The position numbers and the translations under genes are program-made. This document shows positions 8,420 through 18,541 of a stretch of DNA of 33,104 nucleotides, piece after piece. The notes beneath the pieces are model-generated. The model did no database searches, had not been told where the DNA came from, and saw nothing but the letters and a program-made list of their open reading frames with translations. This DNA is from an uncultured Flavobacteriaceae bacterium (lineage in GTDB: Bacteria; Bacteroidota; Bacteroidia; Flavobacteriales; Flavobacteriaceae): NCBI GenBank assembly GCA_938073895.1, contig CALJFB010000019.1, forward strand, positions 1-33,104, written 5' to 3'. How positions within the stretch are numbered: the first letter of the stretch is position 1; every line of letters begins with the position of its first letter.

Positions 8420-9556
8420 ATGACATTGAATAGAAAACCTTATCTAGAAACAAAAATTTTTAAGATAACAACCTTAATTCTTTTAATTATAGCCATTTCA
8501 ATTTTCACAATAGCTTGTAAAGGTCAAACAAAAACTAATATCTCTAAAAACAAAACAACTCAAACTAATCAGAATAGTATTGATTTAGTTACAAAACCAG
8601 CTACTAATAATAATCAAGAATATAACGGACCATTTCTTGATAATCCTAACAACCAAGAAGTCAGTCAGTTTGTTCGAAGAATATTTCAAGATAGTAAGGG
8701 AAACATGTGGTTTGGAACCAATGGCGATGGCGTAATTAGATATAATGGCAAAAATTTAGAATACTTTTCTATCGATCAAGGTTTTGGTGGTCTTGCCGTT
8801 AGAGGAATTGTAGAAGATAAATCTGGTAACATCTGGTTTGGTACAGAAAGAGGTTTAACTAAATATAATGGTGTGTCTTTTACAAACTTTACAGAAAAAA
8901 ACGGACTTATTAATAACAATGTATGGAGTCTTTTTATAGATAGTAAAAACATTATATGGATTGGAACACTACAAGGTATTTCTAAATTTAATGGTAAAAC
9001 ATTTGTACCTTTTTTAATTCCAGCATCTAAACCAGACTATAATAGAGGTGTTACAAGTAATAAAATAATCCATAGTATTATGGAAGATAGTAAAAACCAG
9101 ATGTGGTTTGGCACAAATGCTGGTGCATATGTATATAACGGAAAAACACTAACTAATATCTCTGAAAAAGATGGCCTTTGCAATAATAGCGTAAATGATA
9201 TTTTAGAAGATAAAAAAGGACATATTTGGTTTGCAACACATTATGCAGGTGTTTGTTTTTGGAACGGAAAAACATTTACTAAAATAGCAACTAAACAACG
9301 AGAAAACAGTACCGAAGCCTGGAGTTTATACCAAGATAAATCTGGTAAAATTTGGTTTCCAATTGAAAGATTTGGTGTTTACAGCTATAAAGATAAATTA
9401 CTAACAAATTTTCATAAAAAAGATGGGCTGTTAAGTAGTGCTATTCAATGTGTATTTGAAGCTAAAGATGGACAAATTTGGTTTGGTGGACATACTGGTT
9501 TGTATAGGTATAACAGAAAAACAGTAACATACATTACTAAAAATGGACCTTGGTAA
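8420..9556 (+). CDS. Lipoprotein with a single seven-bladed reg_prop beta-propeller
   Basis: The protein (378 residues) starts with a basic N terminus and a hydrophobic segment ending in TIAC, a lipobox with Cys near residue 33. After a Thr/Asn/Gln-rich linker (about 34-80) come seven repeats typical of the two-component regulator propeller family, with cores WFGTNGDGV, WFGTERGL, WIGTLQGI, WFGTNAGAY, WFATHYAGV, WFPIERFGV and WFGGHTGLY. Seven repeats make one complete propeller. In Bacteroidota these repeats usually form the periplasmic sensor of hybrid two-component systems; here no histidine kinase, Y_Y_Y or DNA-binding domain follows, and no regulator gene is adjacent. It is therefore probably a membrane-anchored periplasmic binding protein with an unknown ligand. 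Confidence 0.9.
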   Translation: MTLNRKPYLETKIFKITTLILLIIAISIFTIACKGQTKTNISKNKTTQTNQNSIDLVTKPATNNNQEYNGPFLDNPNNQEVSQFVRRIFQDSKGNMWFGTNGDGVIRYNGKNLEYFSIDQGFGGLAVRGIVEDKSGNIWFGTERGLTKYNGVSFTNFTEKNGLINNNVWSLFIDSKNIIWIGTLQGISKFNGKTFVPFLIPASKPDYNRGVTSNKIIHSIMEDSKNQMWFGTNAGAYVYNGKTLTNISEKDGLCNNSVNDILEDKKGHIWFATHYAGVCFWNGKTFTKIATKQRENSTEAWSLYQDKSGKIWFPIERFGVYSYKDKLLTNFHKKDGLLSSAIQCVFEAKDGQIWFGGHTGLYRYNRKTVTYITKNGPW

Positions 9557-9652
9557 ATAATAGCGACATTTAAATTAAACTATTTTTATTTTTAGAAATG
9601 AAGTGATTAACAGAAAAAACGAAAATTTAACTTTTACAAAACAGTATTTTAA

Positions 9653-10195
9653 TTGAATAACACCTATTTATTTACATCTAAACGACTTGGCTTTAGAAAT
9701 TGGACTAAAAATGATTTAACCGAATTTGCTAAAATAAATGCGGATTTAGCGGTTATGGAACATTTTCCTAAACCATTAACTAAAAAAGAAACCAAAGCAT
9801 TTATTGAACGTCTTATTTTGCACTATAAAACCAACGGATATAATTATTTTGCTACAGAACTAATAGAAACAGGAGAATTAATAGGATTTATAGGATTAGC
9901 AAACCAAAATTACACTTCAAAATTTACGCCTGCAACAGATATTGGCTGGCGTTTAAAGAAAAGTGCTTGGGGAAATGGTTACGCTACCGAAGGCGCTAAA
10001 AGGTGTCTTGAATATGCCTTTAATGTTTTAGAGCTTGACCAAGTAATATCTATTTTTACTGAAAAAAATACTAAATCCGAAAACGTAATGCTTAAAATTG
10101 GAATGAAAAAAGTAGGGACTTTTAAACATCCAAAGCTAAAAAACAACCCTAATTACGAGAATTGTATTTGTTATAAAATTAATAACACCAAATAA
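9653..10195 (+). CDS. RimJ/RimL-type GNAT acetyltransferase, TTG start
   Basis: The start is TTG at 9653, immediately preceded by an in-frame TAA (9650-9652), so the frame cannot extend; the first strand NTYLFTSKRLGFRNWTKNDL aligns with the usual start of RimJ/RimL-like acetyltransferases. The acetyl-CoA binding motif is GWRLKKSAWGNGYATEGAKR (about residues 102-121), followed by ENVMLKIGMKKVGTFKHP. At 180 residues the length is typical. The family acetylates protein N termini or small amines; the substrate here cannot be told. It is 96 nt downstream of the propeller gene. Structured element copy B lies about 150 nt after its stop, then the convergent secDF gene. Confidence 0.88.
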   Translation: MNNTYLFTSKRLGFRNWTKNDLTEFAKINADLAVMEHFPKPLTKKETKAFIERLILHYKTNGYNYFATELIETGELIGFIGLANQNYTSKFTPATDIGWRLKKSAWGNGYATEGAKRCLEYAFNVLELDQVISIFTEKNTKSENVMLKIGMKKVGTFKHPKLKNNPNYENCICYKINNTK

Positions 10196-10348
10196 ACTTA
10201 ATTTTACAACGCTTTATAAGTTGTTATGACTTCGTTAATTTTTAATTGTAACATTCTAAACTTATGCAATTTTAAACTTCTATTATTTTGTTGCAACACT
10301 AAGTCTTAGCAAATGTAATATTCTTTTATATAATGAATTTCCAAAATA
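10196..10348. other. AT-rich intergenic stretch, first part of the 485-bp gap before secDF
   Basis: Between the acetyltransferase stop and element B I see only AT-rich sequence without a convincing ORF, RNA or promoter. The remainder of the gap (10437-10620) is likewise featureless up to the secDF terminator. Confidence 0.5.
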
Positions 10349-10436
10349 GCCCAGATTGAATGGTTTGTTTGAAATCCTTTTTTGTGTTGCGCCTATGCGC
10401 AAAAAAGATTGAGTAATGAAAGCTGGAATTAGCTCC
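10349..10436 (+). repeat. Structured intergenic element, copy B (candidate structured RNA or repeat)
   Basis: This copy lies between the plus-strand acetyltransferase and the convergent secDF. It contains GCCCAGATTGAATGG, then ATCCTTTTTT, a strong hairpin TTGCGC (10387-10392)/GCGCAA (10397-10402) with a CTAT loop, extended by pairing of the flanking T-run and A-run and of ATC (10374-10376) with GAT (10407-10409). An outer CCAG (10351-10354)/CTGG (10423-10426) pairing closes it. The element ends in AGCTCC. The blocks match, in order, the reverse complement of copy A at 5929-6112, so the two are homologous and inserted in opposite orientations. It may belong to the Flavo-1 RNA family; I could not test this. 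Confidence 0.6.
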
Positions 10437-10623
10437 AAATTTAAGGCACCATTAATCTAACAGATAATATTAAATGTGTAGTTTTTAAACTTAAACTTTG
10501 TTTAATAATTTACTGGTTAAATATATAATAATATTACTTTGTTTTAGCCTTATAGAAAATACTTCTGTGCTTCTCGGCATTTTATTGGAAAATCTCTAGG
10601 TAAAGATTGCTAAGATTAAGCAC

Positions 10624-10656
10624 AAAAAAAATGCCCTAACTTTCGTTAAGGCATTT
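10624..10656 (-). terminator. secDF intrinsic terminator
   Basis: On the minus strand, 24 nt after the secDF stop, a 12-position stem (10645-10656 with 10629-10640, one mismatch) with a GAAA loop is followed by a run of T residues (10630 down to 10624). Confidence 0.9.
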
Positions 10657-10680
10657 AAAATAATATGATTTAAAAACTGT

Positions 10681-13600
10681 TTATTTCACTACAGTTTCGT
10701 CAATTTCTTGTTCTTTTTTCATTAAAGATTCAGCGGCGTTTCCACGTTTAGCTGTATCGTACATTATTGGTGTTGCAATAAATAATGAAGAATATGTTCC
10801 TACTATTACACCTACAATTAATGCAAACATAAAGCCTTGAATAGATTCTCCACCAAAAGTGAAAATAGCTAATAATACTACTAATGTTGTTAAAGATGTA
10901 TTTAACGTACGACTTAATGTACTACTTAAAGACTTGTCTATAACTTTAGCAAATTCCATTCCTGTGTACTCGTTAAAATACTCACGTATTCTATCGAAAA
11001 CTACAACCGTATCATTTAAAGAATATCCAATTACAGTAAGAATTGCCGCAATAAATGCTTGATCTATTTCCATAGAGAAAGGCATAAACTTATATGTAAT
11101 AGAAAATACACCTAATACAAGTATAACATCGTGGAATACTGCTGCTACAGCTCCAAGAGAGAATTGCCATCTCTTAAATCTAAATAAGATGTATAAGAAA
11201 ACTACAATTAAAGATCCTAAAACTGCCCAGAAAGATGCACTTTTAATATCGTCTGCAATAGATGGAGATACTTTGTATTGCTCCATAATACCAACTTGCT
11301 TAAACTCGTCTGTATTGTCTATAAATTGCGCGTATGTTAAACCTGGTAAATGAGGTTGTAAAGCTGTAAATAACTTAGATCTTATTTCTTCGTCTACTTC
11401 TTTAGCCGTTTCGTCTACTTTATATTTAGTAGTAATATTTAAATCGTTGTTTTCTCCAACAGTTTTTGCTACAGCACTACCAAATACTTCTGGCTTAGAT
11501 AAGTCTGCTGTTATTTCGGCAGCACTAATTTCTTGTGCAAAACGCACTTTGTAAGTTCTACCTCCAACAAAATCTACACCTTGGTCTAAACCTACTGTAA
11601 ATAAAGAACCTAAACTTGCAATAATTAATACTCCAGAAATAATGTAAGCTAACTTACGTTTCTTTAAGAATTCTATATTAATGTTTCTAAATAATCCTTT
11701 TGTAGCTCCTGTACAGAAAGCTAAAACGCCACCTTTACTTACACTCCAGTCTATTAATAAACGTGTAATAAAAATTGCAGTAAATAATGATGTACCAATA
11801 CCTATTAATAACGTAGTTGCAAATCCTTTAATTGGTCCTGTACCAAATAAGAATAAAATTAATGCTGTTAATCCTGTTGTAATGTTGGCATCTAAAATAG
11901 AAGATAATGCATTACTAAATCCATCTTGGATTGCAGAAGCTTGATCTTTTCCTTTTGCTAACTCTTCTTTTATACGTTCAAAAATAAGTACGTTTGCATC
12001 CACGGACATACCAATGGTTAATACAATACCGGCAATTCCAGGTAATGTTAATACGGCTCCAATTCCAGATAAAACACCAAAGATTAATAAGATGTTAAGT
12101 AACATTGCTACATCTGCAAATGCTCCAGCTTTTCCATAATAGAAAACCATCCATACTAATACTAATGCTAACGCAATTAAGAAAGACATTGTACCTGCAT
12201 CTATAGCTTCTTGTCCTAAAGATGGACCAACTACATCACTTTGAATAATATCTGCTTTTGCAGGTAACTTACCAGCGCGTAAAACGTTTGCTAAATCTAC
12301 TGCTTCATTTAATGTAAAACTTCCAGAGATTTCTGTTCTTCCACCAGAAATCTTACCATTACTATTTGGTGCAGATTGTACAACGTTATCTAAAACTACT
12401 GCTATCTGACCTTGGTTTTTAAATGCTGTTTCTGTAATTGTTTCCCAAACCTTAGATCCTTTTGCATTCATTTGCATAGTAACTACTGGTTGGTTAATTT
12501 GGTTGTATTCTTGACGAGAATCGTCTACAACACCACCAGTTAATTCTGGCTTATTTTCTCTATTTCCTTTAATAGCATAAAGCTCTACTAACTCGCTATC
12601 TTTAGATTCTTTTCCAAATAAGAATTTTACAAATTTTAATTCAGATGGTAATGTTGCTCTAACATCTTTAGAGTTTAACATTTCTAAAACCGTAACTCTA
12701 TCTGTTTTATCAAACATTGCTACAACTGGTCCACCTTGGTAACCTTGACCTCTTACTAAGTCTAATAATGGATTAACCTCAACAACTGTTTCGTCTTCGC
12801 CACCAGTTAAAGCTGCAATAGCTTTTTCTTCGTCTGTTAGTTCAGGAGCAACTTCTTGGTTAGCTTCTGTAGTTTCTGTGTCTGTTTTGGCTGTTTTTGC
12901 TTTTAAAACATCGTTAGCTTGAATTAAGAAAGGTAAAATCTCTTGACCTTTATAAGGATACCAAAATTCTAATTCTGCAGTACTTGTAATTAAGTCTGTA
13001 GCTCTTTCTACATCTTTAACGCCTGGTAATTCTACTAAAATACGTCCCGTTGTTCCCATACGCTGTATGTTAGGAGATGACACTCCAAACTGGTCGATAC
13101 GTGTACGTAATACCTCTAAAGCAGATACAATTGACTCATCTACCTTACGGCTTAAAACTTCTTTGATTTTATCGTCTGAATCGTTTGGACTAATGCCTTC
13201 AGATTCTGCTAAAGAACGTGTAGCAAAAACATCTGGAGAAGCTAACTTCTTATCACCTTTAACTGCATCAAAAGCTGTGTAAAAATCTTCTAAATATGTG
13301 TTTTGAGAATCCTTTTGTAACTCATCTGTGTTAATTAATGCCTGGTTAAAAGCTGGATCTTTAGAGTTATTTGTTAACCCTTTTAAGATATCTTTTACAG
13401 ATACCTGTAAAATTACGTTTAAACCACCTTTAAGGTCTAATCCTAATTTCATTGAGTTTTCTTTTACTTCAGAAAACGTACTTCCTAAAAAAACAGCTTC
13501 TTTAGATTGTGTTAACGAATCTAAGTAATTAGCAGTAATATTGCTAATTTGCTCGTTTGCATCTGCTGCAGATGCATCTACTTTACTTGTTGCGTATGCG

Positions 13601-13707
13601 CTAGCTTCATTTTCTGCTGCATTGTTTTTAAATGTAAACGACAGCTGATAAATACTTACTAAACCGAATAATACCGCAAAAAGCTTTACTAAACCTTTAT
13701 TTTGCAT
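10681..13707 (-). CDS. secDF: Protein translocase subunit SecDF (fused)
   Basis: SecD and SecF are fused into one 1008-residue inner-membrane protein, as is usual in Bacteroidota; it uses the proton motive force to pull exported proteins through SecYEG. The frame is open to 13746, but that start would be a TTG inside a promoter box, so I take ATG 13707 (MQNKGLVKLFAVLFGLVSIY, first membrane segment). The SecD half shows LGLDLKGGLNVIL, RIDQFGVSSPNIQR and a membrane block with GMSVDANVLIFERIKEE. The SecF half, from about residue 670, shows DFVGGRTYKVRF and DTVVVFDRIREYFNEY. A low-complexity Thr/Glu-rich insert lies near residues 275-310. It has its own promoter at 13744-13774 and a strong terminator. 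Confidence 0.97.
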   Translation of the reverse strand: MQNKGLVKLFAVLFGLVSIYQLSFTFKNNAAENEASAYATSKVDASAADANEQISNITANYLDSLTQSKEAVFLGSTFSEVKENSMKLGLDLKGGLNVILQVSVKDILKGLTNNSKDPAFNQALINTDELQKDSQNTYLEDFYTAFDAVKGDKKLASPDVFATRSLAESEGISPNDSDDKIKEVLSRKVDESIVSALEVLRTRIDQFGVSSPNIQRMGTTGRILVELPGVKDVERATDLITSTAELEFWYPYKGQEILPFLIQANDVLKAKTAKTDTETTEANQEVAPELTDEEKAIAALTGGEDETVVEVNPLLDLVRGQGYQGGPVVAMFDKTDRVTVLEMLNSKDVRATLPSELKFVKFLFGKESKDSELVELYAIKGNRENKPELTGGVVDDSRQEYNQINQPVVTMQMNAKGSKVWETITETAFKNQGQIAVVLDNVVQSAPNSNGKISGGRTEISGSFTLNEAVDLANVLRAGKLPAKADIIQSDVVGPSLGQEAIDAGTMSFLIALALVLVWMVFYYGKAGAFADVAMLLNILLIFGVLSGIGAVLTLPGIAGIVLTIGMSVDANVLIFERIKEELAKGKDQASAIQDGFSNALSSILDANITTGLTALILFLFGTGPIKGFATTLLIGIGTSLFTAIFITRLLIDWSVSKGGVLAFCTGATKGLFRNINIEFLKKRKLAYIISGVLIIASLGSLFTVGLDQGVDFVGGRTYKVRFAQEISAAEITADLSKPEVFGSAVAKTVGENNDLNITTKYKVDETAKEVDEEIRSKLFTALQPHLPGLTYAQFIDNTDEFKQVGIMEQYKVSPSIADDIKSASFWAVLGSLIVVFLYILFRFKRWQFSLGAVAAVFHDVILVLGVFSITYKFMPFSMEIDQAFIAAILTVIGYSLNDTVVVFDRIREYFNEYTGMEFAKVIDKSLSSTLSRTLNTSLTTLVVLLAIFTFGGESIQGFMFALIVGVIVGTYSSLFIATPIMYDTAKRGNAAESLMKKEQEIDETVVK

Positions 13708-13743
13708 AATTGTTATTGTTTTATGGTCAAATTTTAAACCGAG

Positions 13744-13774
13744 CAAATATATAATTTACTGGAAAACCTGACAA
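13744..13774 (-). promoter_or_regulatory. secDF promoter: TTG-N20-TATATTTG
   Basis: On the minus strand TATATTTG (13751-13744) matches the Bacteroidota -7 consensus TAnnTTTG exactly, with a TTG -33 element at 13774-13772, 20 nt upstream. The 5' leader to ATG 13707 would be about 30 nt. This also rules out the upstream TTG start. Confidence 0.75.
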
Positions 13775-13869
13775 TTATTTTAATTGTTTAAATGTTTGTT
13801 TTTTAGGTGATTTACCTCAGCTCTTATAAGTCTAAGAATTACTAAACTAAAGCTGCTTTAGATACGAAG

Positions 13870-14427
13870 TTACACTATTGGTCCAGCTCTAACTTCTGGA
13901 ATATTATGAAGAGTATTACTTAAACATAATACAATATTTTGTTTTAAACTTATTTTATACTGAATTGCAACTGCTAAATCTTTGTACTTTATAGTTTGAA
14001 TTGCTGCGTATACGTTAGAATTTAGATAGCGATCATATTCGCTTTTATGCTCTATAAAGGTTTTATAGTCAATACCTGATGTTGGAAACGTAGATTTTTT
14101 AATTTCGTAGACATCTAATTTAACATTAGAATTATGAGAAATATCTGAAAGATTTCTAACAATTGATTCAACTTTAAAAACGGCTTGGTTACTAAAGTAA
14201 TTTAGTTTAAAATTTCCATTTTCGTCTTTATAAACTGAAATGTTAGTAGCTCCAAGATTATGTAGTTGTAACTCTAAACTTAGTAAAGCGCTATTTACCT
14301 CTTGCGATGATGCTACTTTAGAAATCTGTAATTTAATTTCCTGATTGGGTACAGAAATGCTTTGTTGATTGACAACAAAAAAAAGCATTACTGCTATTAG
14401 CCCATAAAAATACAACTTGGATTTCAC
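13870..14427 (-). CDS. Exported protein of unknown function, GTG start, 185 aa
   Basis: The start is GTG at 14427, with an in-frame TAA directly before it (14430-14428). Residues 1-23 (MKSKLYFYGLIAVMLFFVVN and on) are an uncleaved anchor or a signal peptide. The rest is a mixed alpha/beta sequence of about 160 residues with segments such as EVNSALLSLELQLHNLGATN and FKVESIVRNLSDI; I recognise no family. A perfect TATATTTG box ends 4 nt before the GTG, with a TTG element 18 nt further upstream, so it has its own promoter and perhaps a leaderless mRNA. It lies between the DUF4412 gene and secDF, all on the minus strand. It is probably periplasmic; the function is unknown. Confidence 0.75.
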   Translation of the reverse strand: MKSKLYFYGLIAVMLFFVVNQQSISVPNQEIKLQISKVASSQEVNSALLSLELQLHNLGATNISVYKDENGNFKLNYFSNQAVFKVESIVRNLSDISHNSNVKLDVYEIKKSTFPTSGIDYKTFIEHKSEYDRYLNSNVYAAIQTIKYKDLAVAIQYKISLKQNIVLCLSNTLHNIPEVRAGPIV

Positions 14428-14431
14428 TTAA

Positions 14432-14460
14432 CAAATATACATATAAATGCTTAACTACAA
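14432..14460 (-). promoter_or_regulatory. Promoter TTG-N18-TATATTTG abutting the GTG start at 14427
   Basis: The -33 TTG is at 14460-14458 and the -7 TATATTTG is at 14439-14432. Only four bases (TTAA) separate the box from the GTG, so the transcript should start at or within a few bases of the start codon. Confidence 0.75.
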
Positions 14461-14542
14461 GCACTATCTAAACATAGCCATTAATTATAATGGTGCAAAA
14501 ACGAATTTAAAATTTGATATCCTAAACCCAATTACTATAACC

Positions 14543-15208
14543 TTATTTTTTTACAGTTTCTAGATTTGTGAAACCATCAGGAATAGTCGTATCAAACTTA
14601 TCACTAGAAACAGATTCTTTAATAATCTCTGTTACAGAATTTGTGATATTAATATCCATTCCCATTTGGTTAACTTTACCTTTAATTAAAAGAGGCATTC
14701 CTTTAATTTTATTAGCATAAGCTATATTTTGATCTGTAATTACCATGGCTATTTTATCTGTAACAAATAATTCCATTTCCATTTTAGTACCATTAGCTAC
14801 CATAGTCATAAAATACTGTTCACAATCGTATCCTAAAATAGTTTTAGTCTCTTTGCCTTTAGTTACGTCTACTTTTTGTTCTCCAGCTTGCTCTTTTAAC
14901 TTAGAAGCAGAAGCTTTCATATATTTTTTTCCTGCTGTAGGATTATCCATTAAAACTAAAACCTCATCTGTTTTAGCAGTATAAATAGAAGTCATTTTAC
15001 CCGTCATTGGACTATTTAATTCTGTTCTAGAATTTGAACCTTTAACGTATTGTGTTGTTGACATCATTCCCATATAAGCTAATTGCGCTTGTACTTCTGG
15101 ATTGTCTGAAGACATTGTTTGTTGTGATACTATTTTACCTTCAAAACTAGATTGAGCGAAAGTTACTACTGTAATTAATAACAATGCAATTTGTAATATT
15201 TTTTTCAT
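14543..15208 (-). CDS. DUF4412 exported protein
   Basis: A signal peptide MKKILQIALLLITVVTFAQ (residues 1-19) precedes a mature part of about 200 residues. The pattern of a beta-rich N-terminal SFEGKIVSQQTM, a central Met-rich region, a TILGYDCEQYFM segment in which a cysteine follows a Gly-Tyr-Asp turn, and a C-terminal IPDGFTNLE matches DUF4412 proteins of Bacteroidota. Their function is unknown; the fold is thought to resemble lipoprotein carriers of the LolA type, which is family-level inference. No lipobox is present, so the protein should be soluble in the periplasm or outside. The mdh terminator lies 26 nt upstream of its start, so it is not simply an extension of the mdh transcript. 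Confidence 0.8.
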   Translation of the reverse strand: MKKILQIALLLITVVTFAQSSFEGKIVSQQTMSSDNPEVQAQLAYMGMMSTTQYVKGSNSRTELNSPMTGKMTSIYTAKTDEVLVLMDNPTAGKKYMKASASKLKEQAGEQKVDVTKGKETKTILGYDCEQYFMTMVANGTKMEMELFVTDKIAMVITDQNIAYANKIKGMPLLIKGKVNQMGMDINITNSVTEIIKESVSSDKFDTTIPDGFTNLETVKK

Positions 15209-15234
15209 TTGATTTATGTATTATGTTTAAAAAC

Positions 15235-15260
15235 AAAAGACTGTATTTCTACAGTCTTTT
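15235..15260 (-). terminator. mdh intrinsic terminator
   Basis: An 11-bp perfect stem (15235-15245 with 15250-15260) has a GAAA loop when read on the minus strand, followed by TTTTGTTTTT. It lies 33 nt after the mdh stop. Confidence 0.9.
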
Positions 15261-15293
15261 TTATTATAATTAAGATAACTGTGCTCTAATATA

Positions 15294-16220
15294 CTATATT
15301 TCTAACAAACCGTTAGTTGCTTTAACACCTACAGCAGATTCTGCTAATTTAGTTTTTTCTGCATCAGATAAACTAATTTCAACAATTTTCTCAATTCCGT
15401 TTGCGCCTAAAACACAAGGTACTCCAATTGATAAATCTGATAAGCCATATTCACCATCTAGTAACGCTGAACATGGAAAAATCTTTTTAGTATCACAAGC
15501 AATAGCTTGTACCATTCCTGATACTGCTGCTCCTGGTGCATACCAAGCAGATGTTCCTAACAATCCTGTTAATGTTGCTCCACCAACTTTGGTATCTTGA
15601 ACAACTTGATCCATACGTTCTTCAGATAAAAACTCTGAAACGGCAACACTATTTCTAACAGCTTTGCCAATTAATGGCACCATACCTTTATCGCTATGTC
15701 CACCAATTACCATTCCGTCAACATCACTAATAGGCGCACCTAAAGCTTCTGCTAAACGATATTTAAAACGTGCAGAATCTAAAGCTCCACCCATTCCAAT
15801 AATTCTATTTTTTGGTAATCCTGTTGTTTTATGAACTAAATACGTCATAGTATCCATTGGATTAGATACTACAATAATAATTGTATTAGGAGAATTCTGG
15901 ATTAAATTAGCCGATACTGTTTTTACAATTCCTGCGTTAATTCCAATTAATTCCTCGCGGGTCATTCCTGGCTTTCTTGGAATTCCAGAAGTAATTACAC
16001 AAACGTTAGATCCTGCTGTTTTAGAATAATCGTTAGTGACACCTGTAATTTTAGTATCGAAACCATTTAATGAAGCTGTTTGCATTAAATCCATTGCTTT
16101 ACCTTCAGCAAAGCCTTCTTTAATATCTAATAATACCACTTCACTTGCAAAATCTTTAATTGCAATATATTCTGCACAACTTGCTCCTACTGCTCCTGCT
16201 CCAACTACTGTTACTTTCAT
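15294..16220 (-). CDS. mdh: Malate dehydrogenase (NAD, LDH-like type)
   Basis: The enzyme interconverts malate and oxaloacetate with NAD in the TCA cycle. It has 308 residues. The Rossmann motif is GAGAVGAS at residues 7-14, and Asp32 at the end of beta2 selects NAD over NADP. Substrate-binding Arg82 and Arg88 lie in PRKPGMTREE, Asn120 in VVSNPMD, Arg151 in DSARFKYRLAE, and the catalytic histidine is His175 in GGHSDKGMVPL. The Ser-Asp-Lys after that histidine, instead of the more common Gly-Asp, is normal for Bacteroidota MDH as far as I recall. It is transcribed alone, between a gyrB-proximal hairpin and its own terminator. Together with gltA it puts two TCA enzymes in the window. Confidence 0.97.
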   Translation of the reverse strand: MKVTVVGAGAVGASCAEYIAIKDFASEVVLLDIKEGFAEGKAMDLMQTASLNGFDTKITGVTNDYSKTAGSNVCVITSGIPRKPGMTREELIGINAGIVKTVSANLIQNSPNTIIIVVSNPMDTMTYLVHKTTGLPKNRIIGMGGALDSARFKYRLAEALGAPISDVDGMVIGGHSDKGMVPLIGKAVRNSVAVSEFLSEERMDQVVQDTKVGGATLTGLLGTSAWYAPGAAVSGMVQAIACDTKKIFPCSALLDGEYGLSDLSIGVPCVLGANGIEKIVEISLSDAEKTKLAESAVGVKATNGLLEI

Positions 16221-16293
16221 ATGATTATGTCTTTATTTAATATAAATATTAATTATGGTATAAAAATAATAATTATAATTTGTTAAAACGAAA

Positions 16294-16319
16294 AAACGCA
16301 AGGATAAATCCCTACGTTT
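16294..16319 (-). terminator. Hairpin with U-tract between gyrB and mdh
   Basis: A stem of 12 positions with two mismatches (16294-16305 with 16308-16319) is followed on the minus strand by TTTTTTCGTTTT counting the stem end. It lies about 190 nt after gyrB and 74 nt before mdh, so it probably ends the gyrB transcript. Confidence 0.6.
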
Positions 16320-16463
16320 CTTAATATTTATGAATAAATTAATACTTATTACACAATTAAGCGTCTATTTTTAATTTTAGCTGCCTTATAATTTCTAAAA
16401 GTAGATAACTCTAAATGTTATTTACTTAGTAACAATCAATTTATAAAATAGTGTTTAATTTAA

Positions 16464-16486
16464 CTTGAGCAGAAAATCTACTCAAG
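16464..16486 (-). terminator. Weak hairpin just after gyrB
   Basis: CTTGAG/CTCAAG and AGA/TCT form a stem with one internal mismatch and an AAA loop, 22 nt after the gyrB stop. The minus-strand tail is AT-rich but has no U-run, so it may be an RNA-stabilising 3' hairpin rather than a terminator. Confidence 0.4.
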
Positions 16487-16507
16487 CCAATTAATATTAA
16501 AAATAAC

Positions 16508-18472
<1,965 letters not shown>

Positions 18473-18533
18473 TTATTTCTAATGCTAAATTTCTACAACT
18501 CATTTAAAGTGTATCTTAAAAATGAATTACAGA

Positions 18534-18541
18534 CAAATATA
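18534..18541 (-). promoter_or_regulatory. gyrB -7 box (TATATTTG)
   Basis: This is an exact match to TAnnTTTG on the minus strand, 76 nt upstream of the gyrB ATG. The -33 region has only a TTTA at the right distance, so recognition of the upstream element would be weak. Confidence 0.6.

Noticed and set aside
13708..13746. Upstream TTG start for secDF
   Set aside because: The TTG lies inside a perfect -7 promoter box and the extra residues do not look like part of SecDF.
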